From: Zygnema cylindricum | Lineage: Eukaryota > Streptophyta > Zygnematophyceae > Zygnematales > Zygnemataceae | Assembly: GCA_037447655.1 (NCBI GenBank) | Contig: JBBHKE010000563.1 | Location: 1 to 48,901, forward strand | Length of the DNA: 48,901 nucleotides | Reading direction: 5' to 3' | Shown here: one piece after another, positions 10,845 through 19,821 of the stretch | Layout: every line of letters begins with the position of its first letter | Numbering within the stretch: position 1 is the first letter of the stretch | Notes under the pieces: generated by a model | What the model was told of the DNA's origin: nothing | What the model saw: only the letters and a program-made list of their open reading frames with translations | The model's database searches: none | Made by a program: the position numbers and the translations under genes

Positions 10845-11631
10845 CGTAAAACAAATCAAAAGAGGAAGCTTCCACAAATACCGATGGTTAAACAGCAGCT
10901 TTGACAGACTATAACTTTCAGAAAAATGATCCAATGGTCCTGAAAATTTATCACAGTGTAGATAACATACAAAGGAAAACACACACAAACTTTCAATGAA
11001 TTCCGCTCACAGATCTTTGAGATATACAGAAATGAAATTACATAAAACTGAGTGTACAGTTTTCATATCATTTGTTCCTAATGAATCAAATACACTAAGT
11101 CCTACTTCTATACACCGAAACTACACTAAGCTGTACGGAAGCATTCCAGCCGTACATATAACATTTCAACACAACAAATACTGTGAGTATACCTGTGTAC
11201 TGAAGGTATGTCATAAACCACATTCTCAACACTAAACAACTAATTCACTACAGACAAAATTATATTTTACAAAATATTTACACCGAAGTCCAGACAACGT
11301 AAAGTGATAGTGATCTAGTCACGCCTCGTCAGTATTTGTTGGCGGCGGCTGTCAGCCGTCCGATTAGAGGATTTGGCACCGTAGAACTGACTTCACGAAG
11401 TCCCGTGGTCTTGCCGAATTTCCGTACGTCCACGGAGGACATACTCACGCATTTCTCTCAAGTGACGACGCGTGTCCCAAGTGTGAATGAACCTTGAACT
11501 CCCAACTTCACTGTCAAACTAATTTTGGTAACCACTGAACCGAACTCAACCAAAAATAGCTTAAGTCGTGAATAGCTCTCTCTCCCTCACAGCTGAGGCA
11601 TAGAGAAGACTAAAGCTTTCTAAAAACAACA
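10789..11631 (-). mobile_element. 5' LTR of the reversed family-A copy
   Basis: On the minus strand it runs TGTTGTTTTT (from 11631) to ...AAAAACA (10789), 843 bp, followed by the PBS GGTCACGGGCCC. It is very similar end to end to the 864-bp solo LTR at 45442-46305. AGGACTTAGT lies at 11094-11103 (reversed). The gag ATG is 56 bases before the LTR end, as in the solo LTR. Confidence 0.92.
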
Positions 11632-11865
11632 CCAACGACTATGAAAAAGTTACCGCAACATTTTACGAGGGTGTATGGTACAAGTAATAGTTTTTACCAT
11701 TCCTCTTTACCTTCATATAGCTAACCCCGGTTGCCTAATTTGTGTGTCACTAGCTCCCATTGTTTCTAATTTAATTTGGCATATTGAATAATTTATGTTT
11801 GATTATTTCTCCCTCTTATTGTTTATTTTTATATGTCCCATTATTTCCCCCCCCACCTCATGTCG

Positions 11866-12250
11866 TTATGATGGGTGGTTGTGCAACGTCGTCCAATAGA
11901 TTTTTGCAATGAGTTGAAACCAATGGATATGTGACGACATGGTTTTGTCGCCTGAATGTGGGGAACAAAAGGCTAATTCATTAGACTGTTAGCAAATGTT
12001 GGAGAAATCAAAAAGGCTACGACAATGCGTCGTTGCCTCAACGTCGGAAGTTCCCAATAAAGACTTCGTGCCGGTCAAACGTGTAGCCGTCACTTAAACG
12101 TAACGTTTGAAAAAATCCAAACAAGCGAAGACGCCCAATATTGAAATTGCGTAGTGAATGAAACGTGGGACGCATTCTTTCGTTTCGTCACCCCACCGTT
12201 AGAATAGTAGAACGCATCGGGGAGGCGACGAAGTTAATCTGTGCCTGACC
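11866..12250. repeat. 5' subterminal region with CGACGA-type repeats
   Basis: Short words GTCGTC, GACGACA, TTTTGTCGCC and CTACGACAATGCGTCG recur here in both orientations, in CAATG/TGAATG contexts like those of the 3' end (19250-19561). No exact terminal inverted repeat could be fixed by eye. Confidence 0.45.
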
Positions 12251-12554
12251 ATTTATAATGTAAGTTCCCCTCTCAGGAAATCGTAGTGTTTTACATTGGT
12301 ATGTACTTTTTATGAAAATAGGGTTTTAATTTTTTTTTTTTGTTTTTCCCCTCTACTTTTTGAAGCCGCGTCTTCTTCAGTTCTTTTTTACACGCGCCTT
12401 TGAAGCTTTGCTATGGAGGGCAGCAGCCAGCAAAGTAGGTGACCGCGTACCATGAAGGCTTATCGCCGTCGCTATCCAGGCTTATCGTTGTCGCTATCCT
12501 CCCCTTGTTACGGCGACCGCCAAAGAGTTAACGAGGCAACGGGAGGCGGCAACC

Positions 12555-13763
12555 TTGTTAGCCATTGGATGGGAAAGAGGAAAGAGGGAAGGGAAGGAAA
12601 AGGGTGCATCTATTGAGGTGAGTAGGGATGAGGAGGTAGATGGTGAAGAAGTAAGGGGAAAAAAGGCAAAGGAGGAGGGGGAGGGAAGTGAGGCGAGGGG
12701 AGGAGTAGAGAGGAGGAGGAGGAGGATAAAAAGGAAAAATAGGGTTTTTGATGAGAGGGAGGACGGGGGAGGGAGAGAGGCACGGAAAAAGTTAGAGAAG
12801 AGGAGGGAAATGAAATTAGGAAAATGGAAAGTTAGTCATTGGAGTGACGAGGATTATGTCTCCTCAACTTCGTGTAGCAACGAGAGCATTGTGGATAGGG
12901 AAGAACCGCTGGAAGACAAACATACCTTCGAAGTAGAACACCCGACGGATATTCGGGTATGGAAAGATGTGGATGAGCCCGCAACCAAGGACGAGCAAAG
13001 TTCGGATAGCGAGGGACGACAACGAGAGGATGAATACGAAGAGGATGACGACGTGTTCAAGGCGCCTTGAACACTGAATAGGGAGAGAGGCATTGTATTG
13101 GGTGAGCCGACTCCTCAAGCTCCTTACCGAGTCAAGGATCCGGATTGGTTTTTTCCTCCTCCCACGGGAGAGGAGGAAATGAGCAGTTTTGTGCCTCGGG
13201 CCGAGCATTTTATTCCGGTTGCGGAATGGACCAAACATTGGAGGTATGGTGAACCACGCTCCCAAAATCCGAGGGATAATCCCCATCCGAAAAATCTTGA
13301 CATCCCTCCGGATATTCGCGCTCATCGGACGTGGCTTTTCATTGACAATGACGACCAAGGCTCAACGTTTGCCCACATAAAGCAATTCGATCGAGCTGAT
13401 CCACGGCATACATGGATTGTTCACGACGACCGCGGTTTTCGGGTGAATGTTCTCGAGTTATTGCGGCTTCACAATCTGTGGGACCCTCGACTATGCACCA
13501 ATCTCAATTATTGTCAAAAAAATCCCAAGGTAATGGCTCTCTGAGCGGCTCGTACCTCGGTACTACTTAAGTTCGGAAGTCTTGAAGTGAGACGACCCCG
13601 TCTATGCGAAATCCCAAGGGTTCGGAGTCCGATTACCCCCCTTCCACCACCGAGAGAAGAGGATTTACCAAGAATAATCGAGGCACTCATTCACCAATTG
13701 GCCGCCCAACAAGAACAAGTGACGAGGCTCACACGAGATTTGTCTCGAAAAAAATTGCGTTAA
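12555..13763 (+). pseudogene. Unknown transposon protein, one frame with two TGA stops
   Basis: One reading frame of 403 codons runs from 12555 to TAA 13761-13763, broken only by TGA at 13068-13070 and 13542-13544. The N-terminal third is basic then strongly acidic (lysine, arginine, glutamate rich). The middle has a tryptophan-rich stretch (WTKHW, HRTWLFIDNDDQG, HTWIVHDD). The C-terminus looks like a short coiled coil (LIHQLAAQQEQVTRLTRDLS). The last dozen codons and the stop are conserved in copy 2 at 35153-35117, which supports real coding. No ATG opens the frame upstream and the first in-frame one is near 12808, so the start is unknown. I do not recognise the family. Confidence 0.55.
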
Positions 13764-13904
13764 TCGATATGTTTGTGATTTCCAAAATTAATAATTTTTC
13801 CGTCTCTTCTTCTCTTGTCGTCGCTCACCCACCCACTCACATTGATTTTATTTTTTTGTTGTGTTTGTTGAATATAGCAACAACAACACCTCATCGGTAA
13901 ACCA

Positions 13905-14062
13905 AGGACGAATTCCACTCGTCCCTGAACTATAACTCTCCCAGAGTTATATTTACAGCGACAACTAGTTGTGGTCAATAAATTACCGACGATTCGGTGA
14001 CGACAGCTGCTCGTCGCTGAATTAGGCGACAACAGATCCTCGTCGCTGAAGCAATTCTCAAT
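13905..14062. repeat. CGACGA hairpin block between the two genes, copy 1
   Basis: Repeats of GACGAC and TCGTCG alternate at about 20-40 base spacing, separated by GAATTAGGC-like linkers. The sequence can fold into consecutive stem-loops. Copy 2 has a better preserved version at 34790-34995. It lies upstream of the transposase exon, so it may be an intron, a promoter region or transposase-binding sites. Confidence 0.6.
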
Positions 14063-14327
14063 CTGTAATGTTTGACGCTTTTAATGAATATCTTCACTGC
14101 CTAATTTGTTTTTCTTTCCTTACTCCAATTGCAGAATACCATAAGGCAAGGTGGTGGTGGGTAGAAAGGGTGGTGGTACTAAAAGGGATAAGGGAACCTA
14201 CTCTCACCCTATCTTCTTCAGGTTTTAGAAGAAGGAGCGTGGCGGTAACGAAGGCGTTACCGATAAAGGGTAGGATGTTAGATTTTCGTGAAATCCGGAA
14301 TTCACATGTCCCATTCTAGGGAAAAGT

Positions 14328-14399
14328 GAGCCGGCTAGGGCTCGAACCTGGGACCTCTCACTTGAGCTGCCAGCGCACTAACCACTGCGCCACCAGCTC
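14328..14399 (-). other. tRNA-like unit in TRIM 3' LTR
   Basis: On the minus strand 72 bases begin GAGCTGG and end CCGGCTC, a fully paired 7-bp acceptor-like stem counting one G-U. There is a D-arm GCGC/GCGC, an A-box TGGCGCAGTGG and a T-arm with B-box GGTTCGAGCC. The anticodon stem does not pair, so this is not a functional tRNA gene but may be a Pol III promoter. Confidence 0.8.
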
Positions 14400-14549
14400 G
14401 ATGTAGAGCCTGGCGGGTCCGTACCTATTTTATTTTAGGCGGCTTTGAGTGTGACGTATCACATTCTACCCCGTATTGAACCCCCATTCACGTACCAATC
14501 CAACACCCTACCTCACGGGAAGGCCGATCACACCATCCGCAATCCCGCT

Positions 14550-14563
14550 GGCTCTGATACCAT
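14550..14563 (-). other. TRIM primer-binding site, 3' end of initiator tRNA-Met
   Basis: On the minus strand TGGTATCAGAGCCA follows the 5' LTR directly. It is the exact complement of the 3' end TGGCTCTGATACCA of plant initiator tRNA-Met as I recall it. This is the classic plant LTR primer site and the best lineage clue in the window. Confidence 0.92.
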
Positions 14564-14615
14564 GTTAGATTTCCGTGAAATTCGGGATTCGGCATGTCCC
14601 ATTCTAGGAAAAAGT

Positions 14616-14686
14616 GACCCGGCCAGGGTTCGAACCTAGGACCTTTCCCTTCAGCTGCAAACGCACTACCACTGTGCCACCAGTTC
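14616..14686 (-). other. tRNA-like unit in TRIM 5' LTR
   Basis: This is the counterpart of 14328-14399: 71 bases from GAACTGG to CCGGGTC on the minus strand, A-box TGGCACAGTGG and B-box GGTTCGAACCC. The acceptor-like stem has one mismatch, while the T-arm pairs over five positions with one G-U. Confidence 0.8.
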
Positions 14687-15118
14687 GATGTAGAGACTGG
14701 CTGGTCCGTACCCATTTATTACGAGCGGCTCGAGTATAGATATTTCCATATTCTACCCCGTATTAGACCGGCTTCACGTGCCAATCCTGTTGTTTTTGAA
14801 AACTTAGTTTCGTGCGTACGGAGCGTTTCTGCGTGCGCGTGTTCGCGTGCGTGCGCATTTACGCGATGTAGTGTGGAGGTTCGAATAGATTTGCGGATTG
14901 GGGGAGTAAATGTACGAAGAAAATTAAATGTACGTGAAGGACTAATTGAGTGGCGCGGAATGCGCAATGTAAATGGACGGCGGATCGCGAAGCGATCCGA
15001 TTTGAAATTTTCGAAGTGTGAAAATGTACGCATGGCGTACGAAACAAAATGCGACAAGCGCATTTATTACAAGGGACGCGCCTGCGGTACGAAAATGATT
15101 TCGATTGTACGAGGTTTC

Positions 15119-16167
15119 TGTAGAAACTAATGGTTTTATTAGTATTTTCTAGGTCTGAAAAGAAATATAGAAGTCGAGGCAGTCTATCTCTAACTTCTCT
15201 CTCCAACTCTCAAACTTGTCGCAGTCACTGAGAAATTGGAGAGGAAGCTAGAGCCATGGCTACCTTGGCTATCCTGAGGTTTACGGGAATTTTATATTAG
15301 GGTTTATTTATTAAAGTAAAATGTATATGCCGGCGGCAGGATTTGATCCTTGTACCTGCCAGCCGGCAGACACGAAGTAGCCGGTAGCCTTAGCCGTTTA
15401 ATCTAGCGGTAGTGTTACCTAGCATATAGTTTGATAATTATTTATATATGTATACAAGCGATAAACCATTTAACTAGAATTAATTACGGGATACATAGAT
15501 CCAGTAATATGTAATGTACGACTTACGGTACGGACATAAATCAGTACCGCGCATTTGTTTCGTAAATGAAACAAATACCGCGCATGTATTTATTACGGCT
15601 ACGATTAAAGCCGAATTTAATCGGACGGCCGGGATTAGCGCCGAAATCGCGGAGGAAGATTTCGGCGGTTTGTGGCCATCGCCACATCGAATGACGCGTG
15701 GCAAAATTCCGTTGGATTGTGGAAACTCCGGAGATTATGGCACCGAATCCGGATTTGACATGTGTCGACATTTTGGCCATGTCGTACAATGACCGTACAT
15801 AAAGTACACCGGCAGCTGTACTTTTGCGTACGGAACTCAATTCTGATTGGTTCCGTACATCAGTAGATAGAGTCTGTGAGAGAGATAGGACTTAGAAAAA
15901 TTAGAAGATAGGACCCTCTCTCCCAGAGAGCTTCTGTACAAAAGGTCAACTTTGACCCTCCATAACTTACTGCTCAGGGGAGCAAATTCAGAGATTCTTT
16001 TTGCTATCGACTCAGGGGAGTCTTGTCTTCACAGGGGTGAAGTTGGTCAGAGTTTTTGTCTGCCAGGGTGGCAGTTATTTTTGCTTAAACACAAAGGGGT
16101 CAGGATTATCCTAGAGGCTTCTTGGAAGCTGTCCACTCTGAGGACTTATGGAGGTCTCAGAGTTTCA
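15119..16167 (+). mobile_element. Solo LTR, family B, innermost insertion
   Basis: It runs TGTAGAAACT to GAGTTTCA, 1049 bp, with exact target duplication GTTTC (15114-15118 and 16168-16172). It closely matches the LTR at 43330-44395. It holds AGCCATGGCT, an antisense tRNA-like block, six GTAC sites at 15784-15857, AGGACTTAGAA at 15887-15897 and the hairpin chain at 15972-16074. As in other B LTRs, an ATG near 16149 opens the MEVSEFQ-type leader. Confidence 0.95.
15972..16074 (+). other. Chain of four AGGG-loop hairpins in the LTR leader
   Basis: Four perfect stems in a row: GCTC-AGGG-GAGC (15972-15983), GACTC-AGGG-GAGTC (16009-16022), CTTCAC-AGGG-GTGAAG (16027-16042) and CTGCCA-GGG-TGGCAG (16060-16074). 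They lie downstream of the TATA position, so they would be in the transcript leader. Counterparts exist in the other B-type LTRs. Confidence 0.8.
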
Positions 16168-18149
16168 GTTTCGACAAGTGGATTTTTATGACCACGCGGC
16201 GCGACATCAAGGGTGCCGATTAAGAGCGACGGACGGCGGATATAGGCCGCCGAGATTTTTATGTAGTGGTGACGCGAAATCGCGTCAATCACACGATATT
16301 TATTTTTGGACGTTCTGGATTGTTTGACAAGTGATTCGTGGTACACGTGGAAGGCGGATGGCGTTCGCCGATATTTCCAAGGGATCGTATTGTTTAATGA
16401 CGTGTTAATTAGGTGGACCGTACATATACGATGTCGGTTCACTACGTGGATTTATCTGCAAGTGACTAAGCAAGTTGTCGCTTATGACGCGTATTTTGCG
16501 GACGCGTCGGTGTAAATATTTGAAACAATATTGTTTTGTCGTATGTGTATTATTAATTTAGTATTGATTATGACATTTTTAATTTAAGTGATCAATTAGG
16601 GTTTTCGACAGTGTAATTTGTGTGTGTACGATGTCGTATTTGCAGACAAGTGTACGCTTACGATTGCTTGACTTTCAGGTGTACGCTTACGATTAGTTTG
16701 ATTTAATGACAGTTACGTAATTTACGTTGGTTATTTTGACACTTAGTGATTTGTTAACAGCTCACAAGTGTATATATAGATTTGAGCTTCATTAGAATAA
16801 TTAATCAATGCTGGTTAGTAAAGTGGGGACCGAAGATGTAGTATTTTAGGGTTGTCGATTAGGTCATGCACTTTGAATGATATAATGATTATACTTTGAT
16901 TATACTCTTGTTTATGTGTGATGCATTTGTGTGTTATTATTTATTTATGTTTTTATATATGTTTGATATGCATTGTTTATGCATTTATCTTAGGGTTTGT
17001 TTATGTCGATTATTCCATCAAACCTTAGATGTTGTCATAGGGTTTATTTATGTTGATTATTCCATGAAACCCTAAATGTTGTTGTATGTTAAATGGAGGA
17101 TGCATTTCATATGATTGTTCGTCGACCTATTTTTGCTTAGCTTTTTGCATGATAGTTTGGGTGGCTTCTGCGGTCTATTTTAGACCAAAGAACAACAAAT
17201 CCAACATAGGATAGAGTTATCATGGGTGGTGATGGTTCACAAGGACTTAGTGGACGAATTCTACCGATTCTAAAAGGCGGGCATGAAAATGTCGACTATC
17301 ATTGTGGAAAAAATGGCAAATTACATCATTGCAGAAATGAAAATGGATGGTGCGCCGGAATTTATTGACGACAATGGTGAAGAGATCGAGATTACAATCA
17401 CTCGGCGTAAGATTCAACGTTTTTTCGAAAAGCATAACATTGTCGCTCGAGCCCAAAAGGGCAAACTACAATTAAGTTTAGAGAAGGAGGAATTCATAGA
17501 GAGAACCGTGGCATATCACATGGGCGTATTAAAAAGGGGATTTCTCTCGCGTAAGCCTCGTAATTTCCTTAACTTTGTTGCTTTTTGTCATATAAAATTT
17601 TTCATTTTGTTTCTTTTCCGTGCTTGTTGAGGGTAATTAATGTAAAAAAAAAATGGTTGTTTGTCTTAGTACCCCCCTCAATTTCTAAAGATGACAAGAA
17701 TGTAAACCAACATTGTTGCCCATTTCATTATATTTTTTTGTGTTTTGTTTTCTTTTTTTTTTTCAGTATTTTTGGTGGATAATACGTCGTTTCAACGAGG
17801 ATTTGGTGGAGAACATGGACGAGACCCATTTAATAGTAAACATGTACAACAAAAAACTTTAGGCTTTCGGGGCGACGAGATCGTCAAATATGCCGACGTT
17901 GCGGGCGGAGGAGAGTCAATGACATTGGTGGTACAATTCACGGGAGGAGTGAACACATGAATCGAGACTCTAATGATAATATTCACAAACCGCGATCAAA
18001 ATTACCCAATAAAGGGCCTTCCCGACGATGTACCGGATAAGTTTCCTTCAATTTTTATCTTTGACATTTTGTTCAACTTCGTTATTATTTTCCTCTATTT
18101 TTTGAAGTATTCCTCTCAATGAAAATATGTTTTACCGTTTCCTATTAGT

Positions 18150-18290
18150 TTGTAATGCTTCCTCCTCATCCCCTTCTCCCTCACTCCTCTCCCCCCCTCA
18201 CTCTCTATCTCTCCCTCTCCCCCCCCTCTCGGCCTCCTCTCCCTCTCCATCTCTCTCTCCCCCTCATGTAACTCACCCCCTCCCCCTATC
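18150..18290 (+). repeat. C/T-rich tract in transposase intron 3
   Basis: Runs of CTCCCCC and CTCTCTCC lie within the intron before the last transposase exon. Copy 2 has the same tract reversed at about 33440-33560, so it belongs to the element. It could serve as an extended polypyrimidine tract for splicing. Confidence 0.7.
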
Positions 18291-19249
18291 TTTTATTTTT
18301 TGCGATTGTAGGAGTTTGCTACCGAACAGGCCCTAAAGGGTGGAACAATAAAAACGTATTCCCGCAATCGATAGGAGAGCTTAGGTCTTACCAAAGAGAC
18401 CGTGATGGATGTGAGAAAATAATCTTCCTCGACAATTGTTACGGGCACAAAAATTCAAAGGAGTTGAGCCGAGTTTTACTCGCCAAGAGGACGATTCTCC
18501 ACTTCTTCCCTCCGTTCGTGACTCACCTCGTGCAACCCGTCGACTCTTTCGTAATTTCCAAGATTAAGGAGGTTTGGTCTGAAAAATGGGAGAATTGGAA
18601 AATGAACGGGATTGAGAAGAATGTGTGGTCTCATCCGAGTGGCAAGGGTTGGTCTGGGAAGCTAGTCGGGCCCGGGAAGGCTTTCTTCCTTAAGTTGGCT
18701 CGCAATTCAATTCGCAAAGTCAACGCAATGAAGGACATGCATGGGATGGGTAACGCACGGAAGGCTATGATTCAGTGCGGATTGTCGTTGAAGGACAGGA
18801 AATGTGAGGAGAGTAATCTCACCCCAGATTTACAAGTCATCATTATCAAATGGCAATGTCATTTCAAAGGCGATGAGGTGCCAATTCCTTCTACAATGGC
18901 ACGAGATTTAGTCTGAGGCATTCAGGTTACCGACACTCGCGAGGATGAAGTCCTTGATGACGCTGAATGGGAGAACAAATATTTTGAGTCCTTTCATAGA
19001 GAAGTGATTTAATTAGTGAAGTGGGGAATTGGGGATAGCATGAATTTGTAGAATTATTGTTGGTTTGTTATCTTTTTTGTTTTGTAGTTTTGGATGGTTA
19101 GTGTAATAATTGTGCTTAGCGTTTGTCAAAGTATGTCGGGTAAATTGTATCCGTGATAAATTGAATATAATCATATCCTTATTTGTTTTTCATTTTGAAG
19201 TTTGTTACTAAGAATGTTGTATAAAAAAAAAACTTGAATGACATTGAAT

Positions 19250-19561
19250 GTGAATGATGTCTTCAATGGGTTTCGAGAATGCATCGGTTTCATATAGTAT
19301 TCCACGTTCCGCGACGAATGCACTACATCGCTAAGTTGGTTCCGGCATTAAGACAGCTTCAACAACGAGACAGTCTCGTGGCTGAATTGAAAAAAAATCG
19401 GAACCAAAAATTAGCGACAATAATGTGTCGTTGTTGACTGGTAAAACTGATGGTAAAACTGAAGTTATACCATTCAGCGACGAAAAAGTGTCGTCGCTGA
19501 ATGATAAAACTTATGTTCTCCCATTCAGCGACGACAATGTGTCGTCTCTGATGTTGAAAAT
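19250..19561. repeat. 3' terminal hairpin repeats, transposon copy 1
   Basis: Three or more inverted-repeat units with a TCAGCGACGA or close-variant left arm and a TCGTCGCTGA-type right arm occur between 19360 and 19550, separated by GGTAAAACT linkers. The same series ends copy 2 at 32278-32435. Confidence 0.75.
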
Positions 19562-19821
19562 TAGTAATTAATATTAACTTGTTAATTAGGCTCTAAGAGG
19601 AAGAGAGAGAGTCACCATGGCTGCCCCCATAGTCAAAAAGAAACATGCAGACAGACAAACAGATGACCAAAATGTTGCCATGGACCAGATTTAAACCTGT
19701 GTCCTGTGGAACTGAAGTAGTTTGATGCCTTAACCATCAATTCGTTGACAAAAGGATGGATGTATATGGTTTGATAACATATTAAAAAGTTACGCAACGA
19801 CGTTTTCATTCAACGGGCGAT
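19562..19821 (+). mobile_element. Degraded B-like LTR fragment
   Basis: CACCATGGCTGCC, a GATTTAAACCTGTGTCC block and GGTTTGATAACAT occur in the same order and rough spacing as in family-B LTRs. Similarity is weak and neither end is defined. Confidence 0.4.

Larger units (their letters stand above)
14788..17197 (+). mobile_element. Solo LTR, family-A variant, inserted in the TRIM LTR
   Basis: It runs TGTTGTTTTTG to AACAACA with exact target duplication AATCC (14783-14787 and 17198-17202). Without the B LTR inside it, it is about 1.36 kb. Internal words such as GCATTTATTACAAGG and CGCGAAATCGCGTCAATC match the reversed fragment at 20791-21966, placing both in one LTR subfamily. GTAC is frequent. 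No coding region follows, so this is a solo LTR left by recombination between two LTRs. Confidence 0.9.
14276..17206 (-). mobile_element. Miniature LTR element (TRIM) with tRNA-like LTRs
   Basis: On the minus strand the 5' LTR (17206-17203 plus 14787-14564, 228 bp once the later insertion is removed) is followed by PBS TGGTATCAGAGCCA, an internal region of only 58 bases, a purine-rich GAGGTAGGG, and the 3' LTR 14505-14276 (230 bp). LTRs start TGTTGGATTGG and end TCTAACA. The target duplication TAGGA is exact (14271-14275 and 17207-17211). It encodes nothing, so it would depend on proteins from another element. Each LTR contains a 71-72 nt tRNA-like unit in the sense orientation. Confidence 0.9.
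14135..19012 (+). pseudogene. DDE_1/pogo-like transposase, copy 1, spliced and interrupted
   Basis: Comparison with copy 2 gives exons 14135-14275 joined to 17212-17550 (after removing the nest), 17786-18036 and 18312-19012. The first carries the DNA-binding half (FFEKHNIVARAQKGKL region). The others hold the three catalytic aspartates: ENMDETH, IIFLDNCYGH and HLVQPVDSFVI, with 36 residues between the second and third. That pattern fits the CENP-B/Tigger/pogo DDE_1 group. Broken features: a stop near 17270, a one-base loss near 17850, exon-2 acceptor AG to AC at 17784-17785, donor GT to AT at 18037-18038, TGA at 18914. The third intron is a C/T tract in both copies. It is inactive. Confidence 0.78.
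11866..19561 (+). mobile_element. DNA transposon copy 1: unknown ORF plus DDE_1/pogo-like transposase
   Basis: The limits are approximate, set by the outermost CGACGA/TCGTCG repeats. Order: 5' repeat-rich end, an unknown ORF (12555-13763), an intergenic block with CGACGA hairpins, an intron-containing transposase gene (14135-19012), and a 3' end with repeated hairpins of the form CATTCAGCGACGA...TCGTCGCTGAATG. Copy 2 (32270-35153, reversed) has the same order from the end of the first ORF onward. So the arrangement belongs to the element and is not chance juxtaposition. A 2.9-kb nest of LTR insertions splits the first transposase exon. Without the nest it is about 4.8 kb. Confidence 0.72.

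Noticed and set aside
13529-13603. A short intron from GTAATG to the second ATCCCAAG word in the unknown ORF
   Set aside because: Splicing would leave the frame that carries the conserved C-terminal codons, so read-through of the original frame fits better.
14328-14399. A functional tRNA gene
   Set aside because: The anticodon stem does not pair, and the same unit recurs inside the partner LTR, so it is part of the retroelement.
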